In this document: in pieces, positions 35,802 through 44,281 of the stretch
Layout: each line of letters opens with the position of its first letter
Position numbering within the stretch: the stretch's first letter is position 1
Assembly: GCF_002237595.1 (NCBI RefSeq)
Contig: NZ_CP022529.1
Span: forward strand, 4,030,001-4,094,000
DNA from: Labrenzia sp. VG12
GTDB taxonomy: Bacteria; Pseudomonadota; Alphaproteobacteria; Rhizobiales; Stappiaceae
Length of the DNA stretch: 64,000 bases
Reading direction: 5' to 3'
Made by a program: the position numbers and the translations under genes
The notes under the pieces: generated by a model
What the model was told of the DNA's origin: nothing
Databases searched by the model: none
Seen by the model: only the letters and a program-made list of their open reading frames with translations

Positions 35802-36377
35802 TCAGGATTTGTCGCTCAGCTGGTTGATCTTCTTCTGCATCTCTTCGAGCTGCTTCTTCATATTGTCCAGATCCGACGGTTCGGCCTTGTCTTCCTTGGC
35901 CGCCGCGGGCGTGACGCCGCCCTCACCGGTCGGGAACGGCATGAACATCTTCATGGCGCGCTCGAACATTTCGGTGTTGCGCTTGACCTGGTCCTCTATG
36001 GCTTCAAACGCCGTGGCGCCGAAGGCTTCGCTCATTTGCGAGCGCAGCTTTTCCTGCTCCTGGGTCAGCGAGGTCATGGAATATTCCAGGAAGCTCGGCA
36101 CCAGACCCTGCATGCTGTCACCGTAAAACCGGATCAGCTGGCGCAGAAAGGTGACTGGCAGCAGGTTCTGCCCCTTGCCTTCCTGTTCAAAAATGATCTG
36201 GGTCAGGACGGAGCGGGTGATGTCCTCACCGCTCTTGGCGTCGTAGACGACGAAGTCTTCCTCCCCCTTCACCATCACCGCAAGGTCCTCAAGCGTGACA
36301 TAGGTGCTGGTGCCCGTGTTGTAGAGCCGCCGGTTGGCGTATTTCTTGATGATTGTCGGCTCGCTGGTTTTGGCCAT
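35802..36377 (-). CDS. phaR: Polyhydroxyalkanoate synthesis repressor PhaR
   Basis: DNA- and PHA-binding repressor of about 191 residues that controls phasin and PHA genes. The N-terminal DNA-binding domain reads IIKKYANRRLYNTGTSTYVTLEDLAVMVKGEEDFVVYDAKSGEDITRSVLTQII; the PHB-accumulation regulatory segment FLRQLIRFYGDSMQ follows. The C-terminus is a coiled coil (LDNMKKQLEEMQKKINQL). Start ATG 36377; the frame runs to 36470 without support. It diverges from phaA-phaB, the standard alphaproteobacterial arrangement. Confidence 0.95.
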   Translation of the reverse strand: MAKTSEPTIIKKYANRRLYNTGTSTYVTLEDLAVMVKGEEDFVVYDAKSGEDITRSVLTQIIFEQEGKGQNLLPVTFLRQLIRFYGDSMQGLVPSFLEYSMTSLTQEQEKLRSQMSEAFGATAFEAIEDQVKRNTEMFERAMKMFMPFPTGEGGVTPAAAKEDKAEPSDLDNMKKQLEEMQKKINQLSDKS

Positions 36378-36697
36378 CCGTGAATTCCGCCTGTTTGCCT
36401 TCGGGCATGAACGGGACGTCCTCCCGCTCTGGTTTCCCATTTGACGACAAGGCCTTCGCAGACTTGTCATCTCCTCCGACTATGAGACTAAGCCAATCGT
36501 ATCGGATCGTGCCACCCTTTTTATGTGCAGTGACGAAAGGATAATGCCGCAAATGCGAAAACAGGTCGCTGATAAGGGCTGATACGGTTGACACGACCTG
36601 CTGGTGCAGTTTCTAGTCCTTGCATCAATTGGGATCAAAGGTGCCCCTGCGGCACCAGTCTACTAAGGTCGATCGACCTCAAGTCCTGGAGAGTATG

Positions 36698-37879
36698 ATG
36701 AGCGCTTCCACCGATATCGTCATTGTCAGCGCGACCCGCACGCCGGTCGGGTCTTTCAATGGTTCTTTTGCCAACATGCCGGCCCATGATCTAGGCGCCA
36801 TCGTCATGAAAGCAGCTCTTGAGCAGGCCGGTGTCGATGCGGCGGACGTGGATGAGGTGGTCTTCGGTCAGGTTCTGACGGCCGCCCAGGGCCAGAACCC
36901 CGCCCGCCAGGCCGCCATCAAGGCAGGCATTCCCGACAGCGCCACGGCATGGACCCTCAACCAGGTCTGCGGCTCGGGCTTGCGCACCGTTGCTATTGCA
37001 GCGCAGCAGATCCAGGCGGGCGACGCCACCGTGATGATGGCCGGCGGACAGGAAAACATGTCGCTCTCCACCCATGCCGCCCACATGCGCAACGGCTACA
37101 AGATGGGCGACTACAAGATGATCGACACCATGATCAAGGACGGCCTCTGGGACGCCTTCAACGGCTACCACATGGGCCAGACCGCCGAGAACGTAGCCGA
37201 GAAATGGCAGATCAACCGCGAGCAGCAGGACGAGTTTGCCGTTGCCTCCCAGAACAAGGCGGAAGCGGCCCAGAAGGCCGGCAAGTTCAAGGACGAAATC
37301 ACCCCGGTGACCGTCAAGGAACGCAAGTCCGAGCGCGTCGTCGAGGACGACGAGTATATCCGCCACGGCGCCACTCTTGAAAGCGTTGCCAAGCTGCGCC
37401 CGGCCTTTACCAAGGAAGGGTCCGTCACCGCGGCCAACGCGTCCGGCATCAATGACGGCGCCGCCGCCCTCGTGGTGATGAGCGCAGCCGAAGCCGAGAA
37501 ACGCGGCCTGACCCCGCTGGCGCGCATTGCCTCCTGGGCAACGGCGGGTGTCGACCCCGCGATCATGGGCTCCGGTCCGATCCCGGCGTCCCGCAAGGCG
37601 CTGGAAAAGGCCGGCTGGTCGGCCTCCGATCTGGATCTGGTCGAGGCCAACGAAGCCTTTGCCGCACAGGCCTGCGCCGTCAACAAGGACATGGGCTGGG
37701 ATCCGGAGATCGTCAACGTCAATGGTGGCGCCATCGCGATCGGTCACCCGATCGGTGCGTCCGGCGCCCGCATTCTCTGCACCCTGCTGCATGAAATGAA
37801 GCGCCGCGATGCCAAGAAAGGCCTCGCAACGCTCTGCATCGGCGGCGGCATGGGCGTCGCCATGTGCCTGGAGCGCTAA
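36698..37879 (+). CDS. phaA: Acetyl-CoA acetyltransferase (beta-ketothiolase)
   Basis: Thiolase of 393 residues condensing two acetyl-CoA to acetoacetyl-CoA, the first step of PHB synthesis. The acyl-accepting Cys is in NQVCGSGLRTVAIAAQ; the C-terminal catalytic pair lies in GGAIAIGHPIGASGAR and CIGGGMGVAMCLE. The ATG at 36698 is six bases after GGAG; the ATG at 36695 is too near. phaB follows 118 bases later with an inverted repeat between. The divergent gap with phaR holds TGCA-containing segments that could be PhaR sites (weak). Confidence 0.95.
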   Translation: MSASTDIVIVSATRTPVGSFNGSFANMPAHDLGAIVMKAALEQAGVDAADVDEVVFGQVLTAAQGQNPARQAAIKAGIPDSATAWTLNQVCGSGLRTVAIAAQQIQAGDATVMMAGGQENMSLSTHAAHMRNGYKMGDYKMIDTMIKDGLWDAFNGYHMGQTAENVAEKWQINREQQDEFAVASQNKAEAAQKAGKFKDEITPVTVKERKSERVVEDDEYIRHGATLESVAKLRPAFTKEGSVTAANASGINDGAAALVVMSAAEAEKRGLTPLARIASWATAGVDPAIMGSGPIPASRKALEKAGWSASDLDLVEANEAFAAQACAVNKDMGWDPEIVNVNGGAIAIGHPIGASGARILCTLLHEMKRRDAKKGLATLCIGGGMGVAMCLER

Positions 37880-37900
37880 GCGCCCCAACACAGCGAGATC

Positions 37901-37922
37901 ATGGCCGGCTCACACCGGCCAT
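37901..37922. repeat. Inverted repeat between phaA and phaB
   Basis: ATGGCCGG-CTCACA-CCGGCCAT, a perfect 8-bp stem 22 bases after the phaA stop. No T-run follows, so it may modulate phaB expression or mRNA stability rather than end transcription. Confidence 0.55.
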
Positions 37923-37997
37923 GAAGACTGAACGAATCGAACGTTCAAAAACCTCGAGGCCCGAAGGGCCCGAAACCGGAAGTCAGGAGGAAGGGGA

Positions 37998-38726
37998 ATG
38001 AGCAAGGTCGCATTGGTCACGGGTGGCACGCGCGGTATCGGCGAAGCAATTTCGCGGGGCCTGAAGGACGCTGGCTACACAGTGGCGGCCACTTATGCCG
38101 GCAACACCGAAAAGGCGGAAGCCTTCAAGGCCGAGACCGGCATCCACGTCTACAAGTGGGACGTTTCCGATCCTGACGCCTGCGCTGCGGGCATTGCCCA
38201 GGTGGAAAGTGAATTGGGTCCGGTGGAAGTGCTGGTCAACAATGCCGGCATCACCCGCGACGGCATGTTCCACAAGATGGACTTCGACCAGTGGCGGGCG
38301 GTGATGTCCACCAACCTCGACAGCATGTTCACCATGACCAAGCCGGTCATCAACGGCATGCGCGGACGCGGGTCTGGCCGGATCATCAACATCTCGTCCA
38401 TCAATGGCCAGAAGGGTCAGATGGGTCAGACCAACTACTCCGCAGCCAAGGCTGGCGTAATCGGCTTCACCAAGGCGCTCGCGCAGGAGAACGCCTTCAA
38501 GGGCATCACGGTCAACTGCGTCTGCCCGGGCTACATCAACACCGACATGGTTGCCGCCATGCCGGAAAAGGTGCTGGAGTCGATCGTTTCCAACATTCCG
38601 GTCGGTCGCCTCGGTCATCCGGAAGAAATCGCCCAGACGGTGGTTTATCTCGCCTCTGACGCAGCCGGCTTCATGACCGGTGCGGTCATGACCATCAATG
38701 GCGGCCAGTATCTCGCCAATGGCTGA
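37998..38726 (+). CDS. phaB: Acetoacetyl-CoA reductase
   Basis: NADPH-dependent SDR of 242 residues reducing acetoacetyl-CoA to (R)-3-hydroxybutyryl-CoA for PHB. The cofactor loop is TGGTRGIGEA; NNAGITRDGMFHKM and the catalytic Ser/Tyr/Lys in ISSINGQKGQMGQTNYSAAKAG are conserved, as is VCPGYINTDMV. AGGAGGAAGGGG precedes the ATG. The PHA synthase phaC is not in the window. Confidence 0.95.
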   Translation: MSKVALVTGGTRGIGEAISRGLKDAGYTVAATYAGNTEKAEAFKAETGIHVYKWDVSDPDACAAGIAQVESELGPVEVLVNNAGITRDGMFHKMDFDQWRAVMSTNLDSMFTMTKPVINGMRGRGSGRIINISSINGQKGQMGQTNYSAAKAGVIGFTKALAQENAFKGITVNCVCPGYINTDMVAAMPEKVLESIVSNIPVGRLGHPEEIAQTVVYLASDAAGFMTGAVMTINGGQYLANG

Positions 38727-38748
38727 TCATCAGCGCAATTGAGCTATG

Positions 38749-38776
38749 AAAAGGCGCTCCCCGGGGCGCCTTTTTT
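38749..38776 (+). terminator. Rho-independent terminator after phaB
   Basis: GGCGC/GCGCC stem (38753-38757, 38766-38770), extended by AAAA/TTTT, ending in six Ts. It lies between convergent genes and could serve both strands. Confidence 0.88.
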
Positions 38777-39515
38777 ACTGACCGGGCGCAGCGTCGTCAG
38801 CTTGCCGCCCCCTGAAGAGATTGAAGAGACGGTTCCTTGGCTCCGGCCGGGTACCCCGGTCAAGGCTGCGCGCCTCCGTGACATCCATCTGGAACGAGGC
38901 CAGCATGTCGACCTGGCCATCCAGCAAGGTTATTTCCTGGCTGGTCGTCTCCAGCGACAGAGTGCCGATCAGCTGCACGGGTTCATAAATGTAATCCGCC
39001 TCCCAGTCTGTCTTGAGAGAATACCGGATCATCTGGTTGGGATCCGGTGCCGGCATATGACTGCACATGCCTGCCCCGGGCACGAGATACCCGGTTGTCG
39101 CTCGGCCATGCGGCCCAACCACCGGGATCACGTAGCCGGTGATGGCAACTTCGCGACCGGCGACGGCAGGGTTGCCCGCCAGCGCCGCTGCCGTCCTTTT
39201 CCTGGCAATTTCCAGACGTTTCGACAACAGCCCGTCGACATCGACACCAGCTGCAACGAGCCTGGCCTCCTCGGACCGCAAACGCTGTTCGATCCCGGCC
39301 CGCGCCTCGGACGAGACATCTTTCTCTTCAAGCTTAAGCCGTAGCCGCAGGACTGTTCCGAGAGACCGCAGCTCATACACACTGAGCGCTGCAAACGGAT
39401 CGTCGAAGGAAGCGGATGCCGGATCCTTGAGATCTGCCCATTCCACCGCCGTTGCGGCCGATGCCGCAGACGCGGACAGCAGCAGCATCAGCAAACAAAC
39501 AAGACAGCGTGTCAC
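38775..39515 (-). CDS. DUF3299 exported protein
   Basis: Secreted protein of 246 residues with a signal peptide (CLVCLLMLLLSASAASA). The conserved DUF3299 core is visible: AITGYVIPVVGPHGRATTGYLV, then PGAGMCSHMPAPDPNQMI with its Cys-His-Pro cluster, and a terminal VQLIGTLSLE strand. A helical, charged region (about residues 55-110) precedes it. The function is unknown; members are often encoded near ABC-type lipoprotein exporters, which are absent here. Start ATG 39515. Confidence 0.82.
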   Translation of the reverse strand: MTRCLVCLLMLLLSASAASAATAVEWADLKDPASASFDDPFAALSVYELRSLGTVLRLRLKLEEKDVSSEARAGIEQRLRSEEARLVAAGVDVDGLLSKRLEIARKRTAAALAGNPAVAGREVAITGYVIPVVGPHGRATTGYLVPGAGMCSHMPAPDPNQMIRYSLKTDWEADYIYEPVQLIGTLSLETTSQEITLLDGQVDMLASFQMDVTEARSLDRGTRPEPRNRLFNLFRGRQADDAAPGQ

Positions 39516-39654
39516 GGATTGGTCTCCTGGCCAGTTTCAAGGGCCCCATAGCGCAAGGTTTACCATCTTTGCAGACATTGAGCAGCCCTGCCCCTTGACC
39601 CATGCGCCTTCCTGCCCCTATCTCCCGGTAACAAAACGCGGAGCAGTCACACAC

Positions 39655-40293
39655 ATGGAATTCGAACACGCCCCGAACGATCCGACCCGCAAGGAACTGT
39701 CGCCGCTGTTGAAGCTGGCGTTGGAACTGGGACCGCTCGGGGTCTTCTTCCTGTTCAATTCCCGGGGCGAACAGATTGCAGAGGCGTTTCCGGTCTTGCA
39801 GGCAATCGGTGAGCCGATCTTCCTCGCAACGGCCGCCTTCATGGTCGCCATCACGGTTTCACTGGTCGTCTCGCTCTGGCTGACCAGGCGTCTGCCGATC
39901 ATGCCGCTTGTTTCCGGTGTCGTGGTTCTGGTCTTCGGCGCCCTGACCCTGTGGCTGCATGACGAGCTTTTCATCAAGCTGAAGCCGACCATCGTCAATT
40001 GCCTGTTCGGTTCGGTCCTACTCGGCGGGCTCCTGTTCGGCAAGGCGCTGCTCGGTTACGTCTTTGACAGCGCCTTCAAGCTGACTGACGAAGGCTGGCG
40101 CAAGCTGACGTTCCGCTGGGGCGTCTTCTTCTTCGTTCTGGCCATCATCAACGAGATCGTCTGGCGCAGCTTCTCAACCGATTTCTGGGTCAGCTTCAAG
40201 GTGTTCGGCATCATGCCGATCACCCTGGTCTTTACCCTGACCCAGCTGCCCCTGATCCAGAAACACGCCATCGTGGAAGAAGGCGAGGCCTGA
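39655..40293 (+). CDS. yciB: Septation protein A family (YciB/IspZ) inner-membrane protein
   Basis: Inner-membrane protein of 212 residues with five to six hydrophobic helices. LLKLALELGPLGVFFLFNSRG is the family start; KPTIVNCLFGSVLLGG and WRKLTFRWGVFFFVLAIINEIVWR are conserved. In enterobacteria it affects envelope and division; here the role is inferred. The ATG at 39655 is chosen because the frame upstream to 39139 is antisense to the DUF3299 gene. Confidence 0.93.
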   Translation: MEFEHAPNDPTRKELSPLLKLALELGPLGVFFLFNSRGEQIAEAFPVLQAIGEPIFLATAAFMVAITVSLVVSLWLTRRLPIMPLVSGVVVLVFGALTLWLHDELFIKLKPTIVNCLFGSVLLGGLLFGKALLGYVFDSAFKLTDEGWRKLTFRWGVFFFVLAIINEIVWRSFSTDFWVSFKVFGIMPITLVFTLTQLPLIQKHAIVEEGEA

Positions 40294-40629
40294 GCGCTTC
40301 CCGGTTTCCCAGGCTGTCATGCCCGCGAAGGCGGGAAGCCTCATCATCGGCCGTGCGTGAGCAACCTGCTTCTGCCCGGAACTCGCGGGTCTACGCTGCG
40401 CTGTGCCGGGGATCGCAAACCGAAACAGGATTCCGCTCCGACATTCCTGACAAGTGCAGCAAGGCTGCGCGCCAGTTGTCGCCCCAGCGACGGCAGGGAT
40501 TCTGTACTCCCGGGCGGAAGTTGCTTTATGGGCCGCGCTGGCCGGTTCCAGTTCCAGATCAGATGTTTACTGGATCCCGGTCTCGGCACCGCCAAACCGG
40601 GATGACAAAGGTGAGGGCAATCCCCAGCC
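40294..40629. repeat. Intergenic region made of palindromic repeat fragments
   Basis: About 336 bases without a gene. It contains GTCATGCCCGCGAAGGCGGGA near 40318-40338 and CTGGATCCCGG...CCGGGATGACA near 40570-40606, which look like ends of dispersed intergenic palindromes. The GTCATGCC start recurs near 63821, and a CAGGATCCCGG segment recurs near 60079. No protein or RNA gene was recognised. Confidence 0.5.
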
Positions 40630-41052
40630 TCAATGCATCTCGCCATGGCCGAAGGAAACATCCCGGCGGGCACCCGTGATCGAGATCGAGAACCCGGCAA
40701 TCACGTCAATCAGCGAGATCGCCATCAGGATGAAGAACAGCGACGTGGCCGCTTGCGGCAGCACCAGGAATTCCACCAGGTACGCCACGAACACCAGAAC
40801 GGAAAACATGTGATCCAGAAGCGCCGTGGTGCCGATGCGGGTCGCCTTCAAGATTTCGATGAACAGGAAAAACAGGCCGACGGTGATCAGGACGTCACTG
40901 GTGAGCAACTGGAAGGTCGCTCCGGAGACCATCGCGATGGTGATGATCGGCTGAGCCCAGAAGCCCGCATCGCCTGCCCCTGCCGTGAAGGCCAGCGCAT
41001 TGTAGATCAGCAGCGAAAACAGCGTGAACGGAACGGCGGAGAAAAGGCGCAT
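40630..41052 (-). CDS. Conserved small membrane protein
   Basis: Protein of 140 residues with four predicted membrane segments (about 5-22, 31-48, 55-75, 83-125 in two parts), a short cytoplasmic loop KATRIGTTALLDH and a C-terminal His/Gly-rich tail. No named family is recalled with confidence. Start ATG 41052 after GGGAGCC; the frame extends to 41142 but the added residues are not membrane-like. It stands alone. Confidence 0.75.
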   Translation of the reverse strand: MRLFSAVPFTLFSLLIYNALAFTAGAGDAGFWAQPIITIAMVSGATFQLLTSDVLITVGLFFLFIEILKATRIGTTALLDHMFSVLVFVAYLVEFLVLPQAATSLFFILMAISLIDVIAGFSISITGARRDVSFGHGEMH

Positions 41053-41268
41053 GGGTGGCTCCCGGCAGGATAGGCCCGGTTCGGGCGGATGGCGGCGAGC
41101 TGACACGATCTTGAAAGCAGTTTCAAGGCACCCCGGCGACAAGACAAAGAAAAAGGCCGACCTGTCGGAACAAGGTCAGCCTCAATCTTGTTTTGCCATG
41201 CGGCGATCCACCGATCGGGATCGAAGTCATAAACCAACCCGCCTTCAACAGGTGAAGGCAGAAGAGTG

Positions 41269-41454
41269 TTACGCTTCGTCCTTTGCGGTAAGGATCTGAC
41301 GGCCCCGGTACATGCCGGTCTTCAGATCAACGTGATGCGGACGACGCAGTTCGCCCGAATCCTTGTCCTCGACGTAAGTCGGCTGCTTGAGGGCGTCCGC
41401 GGAACGGCGAAAACCGCGCTTGGAGCGCGAGGTTTTTCTCTTTGGAACGGCCAT
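41269..41454 (-). CDS. rpmF: 50S ribosomal protein L32
   Basis: Ribosomal protein of 61 residues: MAVPKRKTSRSKRGFRRSAD at the start and YRGRQILTAKDEA at the end are typical. It is the zinc-independent form without cysteines. The longer frame to 41571 is rejected because L32 begins MAVPKRK. GGAGAAAAG lies ten bases before the ATG. It is followed by the small membrane protein gene after about 215 bases and is separated from mtgA by the unknown gene at 41653. Confidence 0.97.
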   Translation of the reverse strand: MAVPKRKTSRSKRGFRRSADALKQPTYVEDKDSGELRRPHHVDLKTGMYRGRQILTAKDEA

Positions 41455-41652
41455 TTTTCTTTTCTCCGTGGTCCATAACAGCGCGGCCCGGACCGGGTCA
41501 GCCCGGGGCGTGGCGTCACGCAACGTGTTGGAATGCGCGGCGTTATACAGGCAATGTGAGCATTTTGCCACCCCAAAGACAAAATTTTTGTCAGTCGCGC
41601 AGGCGCCTTAACTGTCGGCTCTCCATTTGGTCATTCAAGCAAGGGCGCAAAC

Positions 41653-42342
41653 CTAGTTTAACGTACGGGTCAACTTGGAAAAAAAGCTTGTCCGCTGCTT
41701 TCCGCGGAAGGTTTGAGAAACCGCGTCCAACCGCTTGTTCATGTCTTCCTTTGGAATGAATTCCACCTTGCCTGAGGACATCAGATAGGCGTAGATCAAC
41801 GCTCGCTCCCGGTCGAGCTTTCCATCCGTAGCCTTGTCAAACTTGGACAAGCTCTTGCAGATCTCGGCAGGAAGATTTTGAAGAAAGTAGATCTTATCGT
41901 GAGGTTCGAAACCAGCCAGCCTGACGTAGATTTGGTCCACGCCTTCTAGCAGGTGCAATTTGACGGCGTAATCATCTAGAAGCTTCGCTGCTTTTTGCCC
42001 GACTGCGTCCAACCATTCCAGTTCTGCCAGAAACGGATTGCCAAATGTGCTGTTGCTGAACCGCACCAGATCCGCCCCTCTAGCCGCATGTGTCAAAAAG
42101 GTTTTGGTCATCTCGAAACCTTCACAGACAACAAGATTGCGCAAGCTTGTGCGCGCACCATTGAAGCGCAGACCTCCGCAGGCTGTATTGAAACAACCGA
42201 TAACCTGAAGTTCTTCAGGCATTTCGGCCATAACAACCCCTCGTTTTTCCAGCTCAGACAAGAAAGTTGCAAACTCATAGCAAAACGTGCCGAGATCGTT
42301 GGCTGCATATGTCGGCAAAAGAATTTTCGGATGATCCGTCAT
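41653..42342 (-). CDS. Uncharacterised protein, overlaps the mtgA region
   Basis: Soluble protein of 229 residues with no signal peptide, membrane segment or recognised domain. It contains VIGCFNTACGGLRFNGART and a helical C-terminal half with ERALIYAYLMSSGKVEF. Start ATG 42342 lies 11 bases after the mtgA stop; the frame extends to 42369, overlapping mtgA, but ATG 42342 has AGGG at about nine bases. Base composition is lower in GC than flanking genes, like the unknown gene at 29078. Confidence 0.7.
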   Translation of the reverse strand: MTDHPKILLPTYAANDLGTFCYEFATFLSELEKRGVVMAEMPEELQVIGCFNTACGGLRFNGARTSLRNLVVCEGFEMTKTFLTHAARGADLVRFSNSTFGNPFLAELEWLDAVGQKAAKLLDDYAVKLHLLEGVDQIYVRLAGFEPHDKIYFLQNLPAEICKSLSKFDKATDGKLDRERALIYAYLMSSGKVEFIPKEDMNKRLDAVSQTFRGKQRTSFFSKLTRTLN

Positions 42343-42352
42343 TGCAACAGCC

Positions 42353-43066
42353 CTATTTCCCCAGAACACAGCCGAAAATCTGGCCCGCGCCCGTCACCCG
42401 AGCCAGGTTTGTTGCCGCCAGGCGCCGATGCCCATTGCTCGGTTTTGCCGGATTGCGGCCAAGCGGATTGGGCAGGGCGGTCGCAAGCCGGGCCGCCTCG
42501 GTCCGCGTCAGCTCGCTGGCCGGCTTGCCAAACCAGGCTTGCGCGGCAGCTTCGGCCCCGAAAATGCCCTCGCCCCATTCGGCAACGTTGAGATAGATCT
42601 CAAGAACACGTTTTTTGGTCAGGATCGCATCCAGCATTAGGGCCAGCGGCAATTCCAGACCCTTGCGGATGTAGGACCGGTCCCCCCACAGGAACAGGTT
42701 CTTGGCGGTCTGCATGGTAATGGTGCTGGCGCCGCGCGGCCGCTCGCCTTCGCTGAGCGCCTCGACCTGGTCCTGCAGCGCCCCCCATTCGACACCGTCA
42801 TTTGTGCAAAAGCCGCTGTCTTCGGAGGTGATCACGGATTTCACCAGATTGGGTGAGATCTCTTCCAGCGGCACCCATTGCCGGTCAACCCACAGAAACT
42901 GGACGTAGCGGCCGATCATCAACGTGCTCACCGGCGGCACAACCGAATAGACAACGGTCAGCAAGGGGGGCGCGATCAGAAGCAGAAGGAAGAGCCGCAT
43001 CAGCCATTTGCGCAGAAAACGGAAAGGTCCACCTGCCGGGTTCGAAGAACTTGTCTTTCTGGCCAT
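42353..43066 (-). CDS. mtgA: Monofunctional peptidoglycan glycosyltransferase
   Basis: Inner-membrane GT51 enzyme of 237 residues that polymerises lipid II glycan strands. One N-terminal membrane helix (LMRLFLLLLIAPPLLTVVYSV) is followed by the GT51 motifs: the catalytic glutamate in SVITSEDSGF, then RGASTITMQTAKNLFLW, the RKGLELPLALMLDAILTKKRVLEIYLN stretch and the second-glutamate region NVAEWGEGIFGAEAAAQAWFGK. It lacks a transpeptidase domain. Start ATG 43066. Confidence 0.95.
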   Translation of the reverse strand: MARKTSSSNPAGGPFRFLRKWLMRLFLLLLIAPPLLTVVYSVVPPVSTLMIGRYVQFLWVDRQWVPLEEISPNLVKSVITSEDSGFCTNDGVEWGALQDQVEALSEGERPRGASTITMQTAKNLFLWGDRSYIRKGLELPLALMLDAILTKKRVLEIYLNVAEWGEGIFGAEAAAQAWFGKPASELTRTEAARLATALPNPLGRNPAKPSNGHRRLAATNLARVTGAGQIFGCVLGK

Positions 43067-43301
43067 TCAGGCTCCGCACCGTCTCAACACTGCTTCCCGC
43101 GGGAAGCGCCCACATCCGTCAGCGGCGTCCTGAACGCCTCTACATCTTCTGCATGTACCAGACAAAGGCAATAAAGGGCGACACGACATCCGTCCAGCCC
43201 GGTTGGAACAGGGGTAGAGATGAGACTTTCCGCCTCAACGGCTTGACGGCGAGCCTTTTTCGGGACAGGGAAGCCACGGGCAATTCGTGGTGGACGACGG
43301 A

Positions 43302-44207
43302 ATGACATTCGACCTGAAGCAGCACCTGGCACAACGTGGCCGTTACATCGAGGCCGCACTGGAGGACGTGCTCGACACGCGCGTCCTTCCCGGCGAGACA
43401 GCCCGCCCCGACCGGCTGCTGGCAGCAATGCGCCACGGCGCCCTCAATGGCGGCAAACGCTTGCGACCGGTGCTGGTCTTTGAAACAGCGAAACTGTTCG
43501 GCCGCGTCGATGACGGCGTCCTGAAAGCCGCCTGTGCCCTGGAACTGATCCATTGCTATTCGCTTGTGCATGACGACCTGCCGGCGATGGACGATGATGA
43601 CCTGCGCCGCGGCCAGCCGACCGTGCACAAGGCCTACGACGACGCCACCGCCATCCTGGCCGGCGATGCGCTGCTGACCCTTGCCTTCGACGTGATTACC
43701 GACGAAGCGGTGCACAAGGATCCGGGGATCCGCCTGACGCTGTCGCGCGAGCTGTCCCGCGCGGCCGGACTTGGCGGCATGGCCGGTGGACAGATGCTCG
43801 ACCTGGAGTCGGAGCACCGCGACCGGACGGAAGCCGAAATCCGTCAGCTACAGGCCATGAAGACCGGCGCATTGCTGCGTTTTGCCTGCCGCGCCGGCGC
43901 ACGCCTCGCAGACGCCTCGGACACCGACATCGACCGGCTGACCCGTTTTGGCGAAGTCATCGGCCTTGCCTTTCAGCTGGCAGACGATCTGCTGGATGTG
44001 GAAGCCAGCGCGGAAACCATGGGCAAGGCGACCGGCAAGGACGCGGAGGCCGGCAAGGCAACGCTGGTAGGTCTCTGGGGTGTGACGAAGACACGAGCGG
44101 AACTTGTCCGCCTGCAGCAGGAAGCCGAACGCCTGCTGGCACCCTATGGCCACCGCGCGGAAACCCTGGCCGCTTTGGCCGGGTTCATCGTCAGCCGGAC
44201 GAGCTGA
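43302..44207 (+). CDS. ispA: Polyprenyl synthetase (farnesyl diphosphate synthase type)
   Basis: Prenyltransferase of about 301 residues extending isopentenyl diphosphate to C15 (geranyl/farnesyl). The first Asp-rich motif is DDLPAMDDDDLRRG with two further aspartates, the second DDLLD in FQLADDLLDVE. NGGKRLRPVL and MKTGALLRFAC are family hallmarks. The short length and DDxxD spacing favour farnesyl diphosphate synthase, though geranylgeranyl specificity cannot be excluded. ATG 43302 is preferred; in-frame GTGs at 43287 and 43290 are possible starts. Confidence 0.9.
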   Translation: MTFDLKQHLAQRGRYIEAALEDVLDTRVLPGETARPDRLLAAMRHGALNGGKRLRPVLVFETAKLFGRVDDGVLKAACALELIHCYSLVHDDLPAMDDDDLRRGQPTVHKAYDDATAILAGDALLTLAFDVITDEAVHKDPGIRLTLSRELSRAAGLGGMAGGQMLDLESEHRDRTEAEIRQLQAMKTGALLRFACRAGARLADASDTDIDRLTRFGEVIGLAFQLADDLLDVEASAETMGKATGKDAEAGKATLVGLWGVTKTRAELVRLQQEAERLLAPYGHRAETLAALAGFIVSRTS

Positions 44208-44281
44208 GGCATCTGCTTCGCTACCAGCACGGCTTCATCCTGAGGAGCGCGAATGCGCACCTCTCCGGAGCACTTCCCGGT
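44208..44281. repeat. Intergenic palindromic repeat fragment
   Basis: Short gap between convergent genes holding CATCCTGAGGAGCGCGAATGCGC (44231-44253 region), a sequence type dispersed in this lineage as intergenic palindromes. No gene. Confidence 0.4.
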
